Positions 37,441-49,812 of a stretch of DNA of 64,000 bases are shown piece after piece. Source of the stretch: Rutidosis leptorrhynchoides (lineage: Eukaryota > Streptophyta > Magnoliopsida > Asterales > Asteraceae); contig NC_092334.1 of the NCBI RefSeq assembly GCF_046630445.1, positions 106,326,501 through 106,390,500 on the forward strand. Direction: 5' to 3'. The notes under the pieces are model-generated. The model saw only the letters and a list, made by a program, of their open reading frames with translations. It was not told where the DNA came from and searched no databases. Positions within the stretch are counted from its first letter, which is position 1. Every line of letters begins with the position of its first letter. Position numbers and translations under genes: made by a program.

Positions 37441-38219
37441 GTAGCATATTTGTGCCTTTTTTTATTGTGAATATAAAATTAAGTGCATACAGTAATGTAA
37501 TTATAAGGATTCATTGTTTATTCAAGATATCATGCAAAGATTAGCTCTAATAATCCTATGCAAAACAATAAGTTTTTTTCTCAATTCAACAAATTTTACA
37601 TACAAAATGTTTGCATTTAGAGCAAAACGCATAATTAAGAGAGTGATACATCAATTAATGATCAAAATGTCCATTATAGGATTTTTCTGACGAAAATACT
37701 CAAGGATCCGTTTATATTTATAAGTGTATTATACAAAATCGTTAATTTTATTCAAGTGTACAATATCTTTAATTTAACGACTGCTAGCGTTAAAAAAATC
37801 ATTTATTATTGGGAGGTGATACTCACACACCAGTTTTTGATCCATACACACTTTTAACCATTAAACTTACAATTATATCCTTAGATTTATTTTGAGACTC
37901 GAACCTCTATTATTGTAAGTAAGGATATAATAGGCAATTAGGGTCAATATTGAGTGTGAGAGTATATCTCACTTATTTTAATATATTTGATCCTTAGAAA
38001 AAGGTAAGCCGAAAGAAAATCAGTCAAATGCTCAAAGTATCCTATTCATTTGTTCAAAAGAGATTTAGTCATTATTTAAAAGGTAAATTAAAAAAATGGA
38101 TCCATAAGTATACAAAAACTAAAAAGGTCTTCAAATTTAGTAGAATAATAACATAGAAGTATACATGACGCTCAATAATATCATTGAGTTATTCATTGAA
38201 TTTGGAAGATGTATACATA
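37441..38219. other. Intergenic AT-rich spacer
   Basis: No ORF, RNA gene or element ends recognised between the end of the Tat remnant and the MITE cluster. Confidence 0.5.
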
Positions 38220-38273
38220 GGGTGTGTTTGGCGCGTAGCTTATTGAAGCTTATGAAAGCTTATGAGAGCTTAA

Positions 38274-38615
38274 GGGTGTGTTTGGCGCGTAGCTTATTGG
38301 AGCTTATAGAAGCTTATGAGAGCTTGAGCTTATGATTTTAATAAGCTCCAAGTCATAAGCTTCGTTTGGTAGACAAAAAAAGTAGAGCTTATATAAATCG
38401 TAAGCTCTGAAAAAATAAGCTACTTGTAGTAGCTTATGAAAAAAAGTAGAGCTTATGAACTGAAAAATAAGCTCCAGCTAGTTTACCAAACATTTATAAA
38501 AAATAATAAGCTCCAGCTATCAGCTTCAAAAATAAGCTCCAGCTCCAGCTCTTACTCATAAGCTCCGGCTCCAGATATAAGCTCCAGCTCCAGCTACTTT
38601 CGTCCAAACACATCC
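38274..38615 (+). mobile_element. Inner MITE copy 1
   Basis: 342 bp, GGGTGTGTTTGGCGCGTAGC at the left and CTTTCGTCCAAACACATCC at the right, flanked by TAA. Confidence 0.88.
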
Positions 38616-38717
38616 TAAGCTTATGATTTTAATAAGCTCCAAGTCATAAGCTTCGTTTGGTAGACAAAAAAAGTAGAGCTTATGAAAATCATAAGCTCTG
38701 AAAAAATAAGTTACTTA

Positions 38718-39059
38718 GGGTGTGTTTGGACGAAAGTAGCTGGAACTGGAGCTTATAGCTGGAGCTGGAGCTTATGAGAAGGAGCTGGAGCTGGAGCTTA
38801 TTTTTGAAGCTGGTAGCTGGAGCTTATTATTTTTTATAAATGTTTGGTAAACTAGCCGGAGCTTATTTTTCAGTTCATAAGCTCTACTTTTTTTCATAAG
38901 CTACTACAAGTAGCTTATTTTTTCAGAGCTTATGATTTTCATAAGCTCTACTTTTTTTATCTACCAAACGAAGCTTATGACTTGGAGCTTATTAAAATCA
39001 TAAGCTCAAGCTCCCATAAGCTTCCGTAAGCTCCAATAAGCTACACGCCAAACACACCC
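38718..39059 (-). mobile_element. Inner MITE copy 2, inverted
   Basis: 342 bp, the reverse orientation of copy 1 (left GGGTGTGTTTGGACGAAAG, right CACGCCAAACACACCC), flanked by TTA. Confidence 0.88.
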
Positions 39060-39680
39060 TTAGAGTAGCTTATGGAAAAAAAAAGTAGAGCTTATGAACT
39101 GAAAAATAAGCTCCAGCTAGTTTACTAAATATTTATAAAAAATAATAAGCTCCAGCTACCAGCTTCAAAAATAAGCTCCAGCTCCTGCTCATAAGCTCCA
39201 GCTCCAGCTACTTTCATCCAAACACACCCATAAAATGTAAGCTAAATCATCTAGCGGAATTCTACAATAAAGGTATTATATATATATGGTGGAATTCTAC
39301 ATATGAGCATTTTATATAGCGGAATTGTGACCTACCTATAATTTTATTTTTTGTTAATTTTATTTCTTATAAAATATAACGATGCTTTGAACAAGAAGAA
39401 TGAAGACAGAAATCTATGAAACCAAATCATGACTATAAATTATAATAGTTCATTGAAACGATTAAGTTAAGATAATTTTTAAGATTAAGGATTAAGATAA
39501 TTCGGTATACCTAATTGGACAATAGAAAGGGGGTTGGTGTAGGTAAGAGGGCCTGATATAAAAGTCACAAACTCTGGGCGGCCCTTTTGTCCATATTCTA
39601 TTTTTTGATTGGTTATCGTAATCATATACTCCGTATTATTTATGGTCTAATATGTTTATTTTTATTTTGTCAAACTAAAA

Positions 39681-40280
39681 ATGGGTTGCATATCCTCCAA
39701 GTCATCAATTGATGAGCAGCCAACTAATGATACAAGCAATATTGCATATGATTATGATAACCATACATATGATGAGCCAATTAAGTTGATGGCTCCAAAA
39801 CATGAACACTGGTCACCCGAAGAGAGCAAGTTAACCATTGAACGGTGCGCAAGCTTCCATACAGTCGAAGAATGTGACGAGTTGCTTCAAAAGATCAACA
39901 ACAAAGATGATAAAGATGTTGATGTTGATGATGTTGAATTACATAAAGATTCAGTTAGTAATAAAGATGACGATGATGCGGAAGTCAAAAAACAGAACAC
40001 GACAGGGGAGTTGGAAAATATAGAGTTTACGACGGTGGCTAGTCTCAGGCAATGGCTCGACTCTCCACGTGGGAATAATTCGGATTTTGGTTTTTATGAA
40101 AATGGTAATAATACTGTCCAGGAACCAGAGGAGAGTTTGGTTTTCGATGAAACTAACAAGCAACAAGAAGATGAAACGATAACGGAACTGGTGGTTGTTT
40201 TCGATGGGTACATGAAAAAATTGCAGATTGAAGAAGAAAACATTCTCAAACAGATTCAAAACACAGAATTGGCATACTAG
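39681..40280 (+). CDS. Uncharacterised acidic protein with N-myristoylation signal (MGCISSK)
   Basis: 199 residues in one exon. The start MGCISSK fits the N-myristoylation consensus (Gly2, Ser at 5 and 6) with Cys3 as a palmitoylation site, so anchoring to the plasma membrane is likely. The body is highly acidic, with an Asp-rich stretch at about 75-100 (DDKDVDVDDVELHKD). SFHTVEECDELL (about 58-69) and ASLRQWLDSPRG (about 119-130) look like conserved blocks of a small plant family I cannot name. The C-terminus (about 175-195) is a probable coiled coil. It lies in single-copy-like DNA between the MITE cluster and the Tat remnant, with codon use unlike the surrounding repeats. The ATG is the only one giving the lipid-anchor motif. 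Probably a real gene; function unknown. Confidence 0.72.
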   Translation: MGCISSKSSIDEQPTNDTSNIAYDYDNHTYDEPIKLMAPKHEHWSPEESKLTIERCASFHTVEECDELLQKINNKDDKDVDVDDVELHKDSVSNKDDDDAEVKKQNTTGELENIEFTTVASLRQWLDSPRGNNSDFGFYENGNNTVQEPEESLVFDETNKQQEDETITELVVVFDGYMKKLQIEEENILKQIQNTELAY

Positions 40281-41109
40281 CTCTAGCCAATATCATTTTG
40301 AGTAAATACTACATATATACATATTTTCTATTTTGTAATCTTGTAGACTCATTTTAATCATCTCCCTTTTTCCTTGCATATTTCGTACGGAGTATGAACA
40401 TATCAATTGATCCATCTTCCTCATGTGTTTAAGGCTAGTAAGATAAATCCTGGCCAATTTACCCTTTTTATCATTGTCAACAGCTTATTTGCTACTTTTA
40501 GAAGTTTTGTATTGTGGATTTTTACGGAGCTTATTACACTAATAAGCATCTTGATAGAGAAGAAGTAAGTACTGTTTTGAATTAGTCATTCAAACACGTC
40601 TTAAGATATTTCTAAAAATTGCCCTACAAATGCGCAGGCCAAATTTGTGCGTCAGATTTTTATTGGCATGAACTAATGTTAGTATCGCCATTTCGATAGG
40701 CTATTTGAGATTATCTTAACGTTGCAAACTCCAGTAGTTAAGACCAAGTATCATGAGATATAAGTTCTGCGCGGGTGGGGCTAGGACAACCCAATGTCCG
40801 TCACCTTCCGGCTAACTGGTCTAGCATGTTGCCAACATGTTGCCAAACAGGCTTCTGCCGCGCGGGAGCTAGAGAAGACATCCCTTACGTAGGTAGGAAC
40901 ACGCTAGTATCGTGTTGTGTGCTTGCAGTTTAAGTCAAGTAGCTATTTTGCTTTTTAGAAAGGCACATGAAATTGTAGATTGAAAATGACTTAATGCATT
41001 AATAATATATATCACAAAGAGTGTTGTTCCATCGTAGTACATCCGCAACCTAGATAAGCGCGTCATATAGTACGATTATATGTAAGTTAAGTCAAGATAG
41101 TCGAGTTAT
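40281..41109. other. 3' flank of the MGCISSK gene, then unclassified sequence
   Basis: The first 200-300 bp probably hold the 3' UTR. The GC-richer stretch around 40760-40910 has no coding match and may be the degraded 3' part of the Tat-type element that follows. Confidence 0.35.
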
Positions 41110-43360
41110 CAATTCTCCTACGTCCTATATTACATATAACATTTCTTAAGCGTGGTAGAATGACCAAGTGTGTTTTATTGGATTACCATTGAGTTCTGCC
41201 AGTTTGTAGGTTCCGGTTCTACCGATTACAACAACCTTGTAAAGACACTCCCAATTTGTAAAGACTCGTCCTAATCCATAAGAACGAATACATTAACATA
41301 TGATTACATCGCGAGGTATTTGACCTCTATATGATACATTTTACAAACATTGCATTCGTTTTAAAAGACAAACTTTCATTACATCGAAAGTTGACAGGCA
41401 TGCATACCATTTCATAATATCCATCTATAAATGATCTAATCTGTCATTTACTTAATCATAATCTTTACTGAACTCAACGACTCGAATGCAACGTCTTTCA
41501 AAATATGTCATGAATGACTCCAAGTAATATCCTTAAAATGAGCTAATGCACAGCGAAAGATTTCTTTAATACCTGAGAATAAACATGCTTTAAAGTGTCA
41601 ACCAAAAGGTTGGTGAGTTCATTAGTTTATCAAAAATATTCATTTCCATCATTTTAATGGACCACATGTGACGATCACTCCAAATCCATATGGACGAATA
41701 CGTCATTCATCGATTTCATTGCGAGGTATTTGACCTCTATATGATACGTTTTGTAAACATTGTATTCTTTTGAAAAGGCACACCATAAATGAATATTTAA
41801 ATCAAAGGTTTTTGACATATGATGATTTCTACATATAGACAATCACCGTAAATAATAGTTTACAATAGTACTTTCGTTGACAATGCAGTCAAAATAAGAT
41901 ACATGGTGATGATTTGGTGAATGCAACGTTTTCTTGAAAAATATGCCATGTAAGACTCCATGCACTTAGCTTTTCTAACATATAAGCAAACAGCGGAAGA
42001 CTTCTAGGAAACCTGAGAATAAACATGCTAACAAGTGTCAACACAAAGGTTTGTGAGTTCATAGTTTTAATGTTTTGCATAATCTGTACATAAAGGTGAA
42101 TCACAAGTTTTCAGTTGTTTCATTCAGAAACGTTTATCAAAATATTCTACGAAATTGAGCACCCTGGTAACTAAACTTAACGTATATATAATTTATACCC
42201 TTTGTATAATCATCTTAATAATACACGCAAACCAACGTGTACGCTTCTCAAATAGCATACGTCCGTTAAAAGGCTAGTGTTCTAGCTCCGACGGGGATAT
42301 CAAGCCCTATGGATCCATATACTACTACTCGCGCCCACCAGTTCTTATAACTGGCAGTTACTAGTTACCAAAGCTAAGGGATTTTCGATTCAAACTCGGT
42401 GTAGAATTTAGTATGTACTTGTGTCCATTGCATTTAAAATAAAGTGCATGTATTCTCAGCCCAAAAATATATATTGCAAAAGCAATTAAAAAGGGAGCAA
42501 ATGAAACTCACCTTAGCAGCATATAAAGTCGTTCACCAAAATGTGACCGAAACTCAGAATACCAAATAACCGTAGATCTCAACCTAGAGAACATATGTTG
42601 GTCAATAAATGTCTATCAAGCTAGGTCAGGTCATAGTGTATTACAATCCTAATGCTCGAGATCGACATACAAAAGTTATCCAAAGTCGTTTCAAAAAGTC
42701 AATTTTGACAATAGTTCAACAAAACAAGACGTGCCTTATATAAGATTTCATTTACTCGGCTGGAAATATTTAAAAATTCATTTTATCAATCTCGTAAACA
42801 AGTTGTTTAAATCTTAATTGCAGATTCAAAAGCAATTTCAATTAACGTCAATCATAATTCAGTTGATCATATCTTTTAATCCGTTCATCAAAACTATTCG
42901 ATATCTAAATGAAAAGTTATTGATTTTTCGCCAGCTTTCCCAAAACATGCATATCATATACCTTTTATCAGTAATATATGTATTTAATTCGTGATTCATC
43001 ATAAACTGTTTAACGACGAAATTTAGCATACAAGCATGCCTAAACATATATACTCGAGCACTAGACCTGTATACACTATTAATATATAAAAGATAAGATA
43101 TGAATGCTCACGTATCAATATTGTGATTCAATATTGCAGGAAAGTACGTAGACGCAACAGAGATGATAAACACTAGGTTTGACTTGCGAACAGTACCCAT
43201 GAATATTACCCATAACCTCCAGAGCTATAACCCATAGTTTCCTTATCTCTATCCCGCTCGAAAACCCATTTTGAAAGTGACACGATCATAACCTCGTCGT
43301 AGTATTTTATGTATAATATTAATACTACTAATAATAATAAGATTAATAATAATATTAATC

Positions 43361-43361
<1 letters not shown>

Positions 43362-43450
<89 letters not shown>

Positions 43451-43451
43451 T
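43362..43451. repeat. (AAT)n microsatellite in LTR-C
   Basis: An AAT run at the same relative position as the one in the related LTR (22373-22446). Confidence 0.9.
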
Positions 43452-43541
43452 AAATAAAATAAATAAATACTTACGGAGTAATTGAATCAAAACAGAAGCA
43501 GAAATGATCGAGCTTTTATAGGTGTGACCTGTCCCCAGACC

Positions 43542-43591
43542 CCATGCGATCGCATGGTTCTGAAGGCCATTGGCCATGCGATCGCATGGCC
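43542..43591. repeat. Two CCATGCGATCGCATGG palindromes in LTR-C
   Basis: Perfect 16-bp palindromes at 43542-43557 and 43574-43589. The second extends to a perfect 20-bp palindrome (43572-43591). Confidence 0.9.
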
Positions 43592-45018
43592 CATTTTTCC
43601 AGCTCACATAAATTTGGCAACTAGCTCGTCGACATATTTTTATAATATATATATAATATATAATTTAAATTAATTAATTATATATTATATTTTATTCCCG
43701 TGCATAGTTGATTTGTAATTTTTATTCCGATAAGTCGTACGTCGTCACTCGACTTATGTCCCAGTTCTGTTTTTTCGAATGTCCCTTCGTACACTGAGAA
43801 AATTCGCTCTTTACGTTTCGTGACACGTACCTTTGTCAATAATTAGACTTAAATTATCCATAAACTATACCACTCGAGATATAACTTATACATTTGAGTG
43901 TTTTGGTCATTTACTTCTATAAATCATCGTCTCGCTATTTTTTAATATATATATATAATATATACATTTTCATTTTGAAATAGTGTTTTACTGTAGCAAA
44001 GTTACTGTAGCAAAGTTTTTTTTATACCTGTAGCAAATAGTGATTTTCGAAAACACTGTAGCTTTTCGGGTACTGTAGTAATTCGAAAATACTGTAGCAA
44101 ATTAGTGTTTTACTGGTTCATCTTAAACGTTTTAGTTAACTTATCTAAATATCAATCGAATCAATAATCGAATGTTACTATCATTTACTAAATAACTTGA
44201 AATCGTATATATATATATGCACATTAAGTTATATATATATTGTTCGTGAATTGTCGAGAACAGTCAAAGAATAATTGATTACATGAATATAGTTCCAAAA
44301 CTTGAGACTCAACATTACAGACTTTACTTATCGTGTCGAAAACATTAAATCATTTAAAGATAAAGTTTAAATTTGGTCAGAAATTTTCGGGTCATCACAC
44401 CACAAGAATTTCATTTCCAGTTCTCATAAATATACGTCCCATGCATAGAGACAAAAATCATTTATATGGATTGAACACCTGGTAACCGACATTAACAAGA
44501 TGCATATAAGAATATCCCCTATCATTTCGGGAAATCCTTCGGACATGATAAAACAACATCGAAGTACTAAAGCATCTGGTACTTTGGATGGGGTTCGTTA
44601 GGCCCAATAGATCTACCTTTAGGATTCGCGTCAATTAGTAGATCGGTTTACTAATTCTTAGGTTACCAAGCAAAAGGGGCATATTCGGCTTCGATCATTA
44701 ACCCATATAATGTAGTTTCAATTACTTGTGTCTATTTCGTAAAACATTTATAAAAATTGCGCATGTATTCTCAGCCCAAAAATATAAAGGGTAAAAAGGC
44801 AAATGAAACTCACCTAATGTATTTCTTAGTAAAAATACATATGACGTCATTGAACAAGTATAAGGTTGGCCTCGGATTCACGAACCTATATCATTTATGT
44901 ATATATTAACACATATAATAACAATTAAACAAGTTTTATATATTAATATTAATATACTTTACAATTTGTATGTTATATTAATAAATAGTTTAATTATACC
45001 TATTTTATATATTATAGA

Positions 45019-45022
<4 letters not shown>

Positions 45023-45068
<46 letters not shown>
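45023..45068. repeat. (AT)n microsatellite in LTR-A
   Basis: A pure AT run of about 46 bp within AT-rich LTR sequence. Confidence 0.85.
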
Positions 45069-45070
<2 letters not shown>

Positions 45071-45367
45071 GATTATATTAAAAGGTATTTATCTGTTATA
45101 TATAACTTAGTTAATATTTCATAATAATAACATTTTATTTAAATCAATATGTAATATTAATATAGTTAGGATATATGTAAAAATATATTTTTTATATAAA
45201 TACTATTTGTTTATTATAATATTACTAAAACAATGATAATAATAATAATAATGATAAAATAATGATAATTCTAATAAAAATGATAAACTTAATAAAAATG
45301 ATAATTTTAATTATAATACTAACTTTAATAATAATTGATAGTAATTAATGTAAATAATAATTATAAT

Positions 45368-45394
45368 AACAACAACAACAACAACAACAACAAC

Positions 45395-45473
<79 letters not shown>
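45368..45473. repeat. (AAC)n followed by (AAT)n in LTR-A
   Basis: About nine AAC units pass directly into a long AAT run. The adjoining right side (45485-45570) is the tRNA-like segment. Confidence 0.9.
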
Positions 45474-45474
<1 letters not shown>

Positions 45475-45484
45475 GTAAACTACC

Positions 45485-45570
45485 TCATGAAGTAGTCCTT
45501 AAAAAAATGCCCAAGTCCGGGTTTGAACCCGCGACGTCCCGCTAACCCGATAATACCCGTTACCATTCCT
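45485..45570 (-). other. tRNA-like (pol III B-box) segment in LTR-A
   Basis: On the minus strand it contains GGTTCAAACCC, close to the B-box GGTTCGANNCC. The matching place in the sibling LTR (63720-63830) has a better box. It may be a SINE remnant fixed in the LTR family. It does not fold as a complete tRNA by eye. Confidence 0.35.
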
Positions 45571-46981
45571 CTGTCATCATCATTCTTAACTATATGTATC
45601 ATCATCTTGCTTATCATGTATCATATATCGTCATCATTATAATCCATCATCTAATCTTATCAATACCGCCATTCATTATCATCATAAAATCTAGTCATGG
45701 TCATCACCACTACATCTTTCTATTGTCACCATACATCTATCATTAAATCATGTATCATGTTTTCGGTTCAACAGAGAGTGTACAGCCCAAATTGTTTCAC
45801 AAACCCATTTATCAATTAATGGACTAAAGGAAGCCCAAAACAAAAACAAGCCGATGGCTTTTGGTAATTTTCGAGCAACACAAAAAAATTACGCAGGCCT
45901 GTCTTCTTTTAAACTTCATCATGCGTATATATAAAAAAAAATATAACCAATGTCTTAGTCGACCAAATATTCTGTTTGTCCCACAAATCGGTACAGCACC
46001 ATATATCTTTAATATTTATTATGTAAATTGATCACTTAGGATTCGTATCAATTTAAATCAACTTGAGTTGTTGCACATATCTAGAATCCAAGGAAAACGA
46101 CTAAAGGAAACAAGTTGCACCTAATATCAATCCCAACATCATCGTGGAATCACACCTAATCATCTTGTCACCTCCTTTTGTTGGGGTTCGGTAAACAAAA
46201 TAACAGGAAAGGTGCAAGTTGCGATAGGCATGCAACCACTCCCACTATCTACTTTTCATTAAGTAGTATACAAAAAATATGTGATTTCCAATTCTGTCTA
46301 AAGTACCGAATCAAGAACATAGTGGGTGGGGTTGTCTGAAATTAAAATAACAATACAGTGATATCGTGTCTGCCATGCGTGATTTAATCTCTTTTGTTTA
46401 TTGAGAATGCGTTTTATAATACCATTATTTGCCTATGTTGAACAAGCTTTACATAGTAGCATATTCTTCCCCTCTTTTTTTATCGAATGAAAATACTGGA
46501 ACAGATACAGCAGCAATACACGATGATGATGATGAATATGAAGTATAAACAGAAAGGAAAATAGTAGCGTAAAGAAGCGGTAAGTGGTGATTTCGATTGT
46601 GTTGGTTCTTGGGTTTGTGGTCATCGAATTCAAAAAGAAAAGAAAGAAAAGTGATGGAAGATGATTAGATGGGTTTGAGGTGTTAGTTGTTGTGGTTCTT
46701 AATTATCGAACATGATGGTTTAATCGTTGAGACAAAGCAAAAAAAAATAAATATATAAATCGAGCAAGAGGGATGGTTGTTATCGGTGAAGACAAACAGA
46801 AGTATCACAAAGATATGTTTGATCTTGTGTGGTAACAGCAGACACGATAGACTATAATGAAGGTGGTAATGGTGACGGGTTTAGGTGATTCTTGGTGGTG
46901 AAGTGGTGGCGTTAATTGAATGATGAAGGTTTGAAAGAGAGTGAGATGGGATCATTCCTTCCTTTGCTAATCTAAAGATGG

Positions 46982-46985
<4 letters not shown>

Positions 46986-47056
<71 letters not shown>
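46986..47056. repeat. (AT)n microsatellite in LTR-A
   Basis: A pure AT run of about 70 bp. Confidence 0.9.
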
Positions 47057-47058
<2 letters not shown>

Positions 47059-47720
47059 TTAAATGGGTTACAGCAATATACATTAATATATATATATATA
47101 TATCGATCAATAATAGATTAGTACTACTACTACTCATAATTATAATATATTTACCACTTTATGAAGGAATCCAACATACAACAGTGGTGCCACAGTGAAG
47201 CCATCGGCTTCTTGTCATAATCTATAGATATTTCAATTTATGGACTGTTATATCGTGGTCCATTGCTTAATCAGTGGCGGATAAACTTATTCAGAAAAAT
47301 CCTAAATTTTTAAATTAAATAGTTTTATTTATTTTTTTCATTATGGTATAAAATTTGATCATTAATTTATTAAATAAAAATTACATCAACTGTCCCTCTC
47401 AATTCTGGGTAAAATATAAAAAGTTTTAAAATTCAACAAATAGTTCCTAAATATATTTTTAATAAGTCTATAATTCATATAACCCCTTTTCGGATCACCA
47501 TTTATTTTAAAATCAAATATAAATTTGAATTTAATTTACTTAATATCAATCGGTATATCAAATGAGTATTACAATTATTTAATATTTATTTTTAATATAC
47601 ATTAAATATACATATAGATTCATTTTCATAACAATTTAATTATATCGTATTTCATTTTACATTTTTAGTTCTAACGATTAAATGTATATTAATATTTCCA
47701 GTTATTATATATACATTTAT

Positions 47721-47751
<31 letters not shown>

Positions 47752-49812
47752 TTTATTTACAATTAATTGTTCGTGAATCATCGGAAGTGGTCGAATGGTA
47801 ATTTCATATATGAAAACAGTTCAAAATTTTTGAGACTCCAACATTACAAACCTTGCTTATCGTGTCGGAAACATTAATTATACAAAGATTAAGTTTAATT
47901 TTGGTCGGAAATTTCTGGGTCATCACACAATTAGGCCATAACTTTCCAGTATCTTGGACTCAGCTAACTTGTTTATCATGCCAGACGAGGTCACGAACAA
48001 CGAACGTCTTTGGGTGAACCCGTTTGTCATAGTATTTTGAAATTAGTTGTTTATTAATAGCTTCGCATATCGTGATCATCCCTCTATGTTCCCGAATTAG
48101 GTCTAGATTGGCGCGCAAATCCTCGTAGTTATTGTCTTCGCTAAATGACAGGATTCGCTCAGTGGGGACAACAATCTCAGCCGACAAGACAACTTCTGAC
48201 TCATATACTAAGTTGAATGGTGTTTCCCTTATGTTGTGCTTGGACGTTTTTCTATGCGCCCAAAGTACCTTGGGGAGCTCATTTATCCAACCTTTGCGCT
48301 CCATTTCTAGCCTTGCTTTAATGGCGCGAACAATATCTCTGTTTGGTACTTCGTACTGCCCGTTAGCTTACGGATGCGCCACTGACGTGAAGCTTTGCCT
48401 TATGTTCAATTTTTTAACCAATTGCTGAATGCGTTGCCTTTGAATTATGTGCCATTGTCACTGACTATTTCGTTGGGGATCCCTAATCTGAAACAATTGT
48501 CTCGAAAACAATATCGCGGACGCGTTTACTCGTTATCGTGTGCAGAGGCTTGCCCTGATCCATTTTGTGAAGAAATCGATGACTACTACCAAATACTCAG
48601 CATTCCCAGTACCCTTTAGGTAAGGACCCACAATGTCAATGGCCCATTTGCAGAATGGTCATGGTGACATAATTGGTATCATTGGGTGTCGCGGTTCCCT
48701 GCTGACTGGCGCATGCAATTGGCATTATTGGTATATCCGTATTCTCTCGGACGCACGAGAATACATTCCCGACCAATAGTACCCCATCCTCTTGATTTTT
48801 TCGGTCACCATTCGGAAACTATAGTGCAGGCTGCAAGCGCCCTTGTAGACTTCGTGTATGTCTACTTCAGCTTCCTTAGGCCTGACGCATTGCAAACTTG
48901 CCCCCAAGTAAGATTTCCTACGCATGATATCGCCTCTTAGTTCATACATCGGTGCTTTGAGTTTCCTACACATGAAATCCCATTGATCTGGTTAGCGACC
49001 AGTTGCGAATCAACATACGCTTGGAGCTTCTTTACCCCTATTTCCTTGGCCAGTCTTTTCATGACCAGTCCCAATACATCTGGACGAATTCATTACATTT
49101 GGTTACATCGCGAGGTACTTGACCTCTATATGATACATTTTACTAACGTTGCATTCGTTTTTAAAAGACAAACTTTCTTTACATCGAAAATTGACGGCAT
49201 GCATACCATTTCATAATATATCCAACTATAATTGACCTAATAATAATCTTGATGAACTCAACAACTCGAATGCAACGTCTTTTGAAATATGTCATGAATG
49301 ACTCCAAGTACTATCTCTAAAATGACCAAATGCACAGCGGAAGATTTCTTTCATACCTGAGAATAAACATGCTTTCAAGTGTCAACCAAAAGGTTGGTGA
49401 GTTCATTAGTTTAACATAAATAATCATTTCCATCATTTTAATAGACCACAAGATTTTCATTTCTCATAAATATACGTCCCATGCATAGAGACAAAAATAA
49501 TCATTCATATGGTGAACACCTGGTAACCGACATTAACTAGATGCATATAAGAATATCCCCTATCATTCCGGGAAATCCTTCGGACATGATAAAAACAACA
49601 TCGAAGTACTAAAGCATCTGAAACCATGGATGGGGTTCGTTAGGCCCAATAGATCTATCTTTAGGATTCGCGTCAATTAGTAGACTGGTTTACTAATTCT
49701 TAGGCTACCAAGTAAAATGGGCATATTCGGCTTCGATCATTCAACCATATAATGTAGTTTCGATTACTTGTGTCTATTTCGTAAAACATTTATAAAAGTA
49801 GCGCATGTATTC

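Larger units (their letters stand above)
38220..39229. mobile_element. PIF/Harbinger-like MITE containing two further copies of itself
   Basis: The outer copy runs from GGGTGTGTTTGG (38220) to CCAAACACACCC (39229) with the 3-bp duplication ATA on both sides. Inside are two 342-bp copies: 38274-38615 (duplication TAA) and 38718-39059 (duplication TTA), the second inverted relative to the first. Without them the outer copy is about 320 bp. The TIRs, 3-bp TWA-type duplications and small size fit a Tourist-like PIF/Harbinger MITE. The interior is made of AGCTTAT and GGAGCT words that fold into a long hairpin. No coding sequence is present. Confidence 0.88.
41667..44399 (-). mobile_element. Solo LTR (LTR-C) nested in LTR-A
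   Basis: 2,733 bp flanked by the 5-bp duplication CCACA (41662-41666 and 44400-44404). In sense orientation it begins TGTGATGACCCG. Same family as the split solo LTR at 13696-23694. It holds an (AAT)n tract (43362-43451) and two GCGATCGC palindromes. Confidence 0.88.
41257..47927 (-). mobile_element. Solo LTR (LTR-A) inside Tat integrase, split by another solo LTR
   Basis: Flanked by the 5-bp duplication CAATT (41252-41256 and 47928-47932). The outer ends are TGTAAAGACTCGTCC at 41257 and GGGTCATCACA at 47927 on the plus strand. Between the ends there is only LTR-like sequence and the nested solo LTR at 41667-44399, so it is a solo LTR of about 3.9 kb. It is of the same family as the LTR starting at 49062. 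It holds several microsatellites and a tRNA-like B-box segment. Confidence 0.82.
41110..49061 (-). mobile_element. Decayed Tat-type pol (RNase H and integrase), split by LTR insertions
   Basis: On the minus strand, 48.9-49.06 kb matches the Tat RNase H (AKEIGVKKLQAYVDSQLVAN). About 47.95-48.9 kb covers the integrase zinc-binding region and core, including WINELPKVLWAHRKT and ETPFNLVYESE. About 41110-41256 holds the integrase C-terminal block (YKLAELNGNPIKHTW). The last two are separated by the solo LTR at 41257-47927. On its other side the remnant is cut by the LTR starting at 49062, so RT and gag, if present, lie outside the window. Several breaks; a fossil, and the oldest layer of this part. 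Confidence 0.75.
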
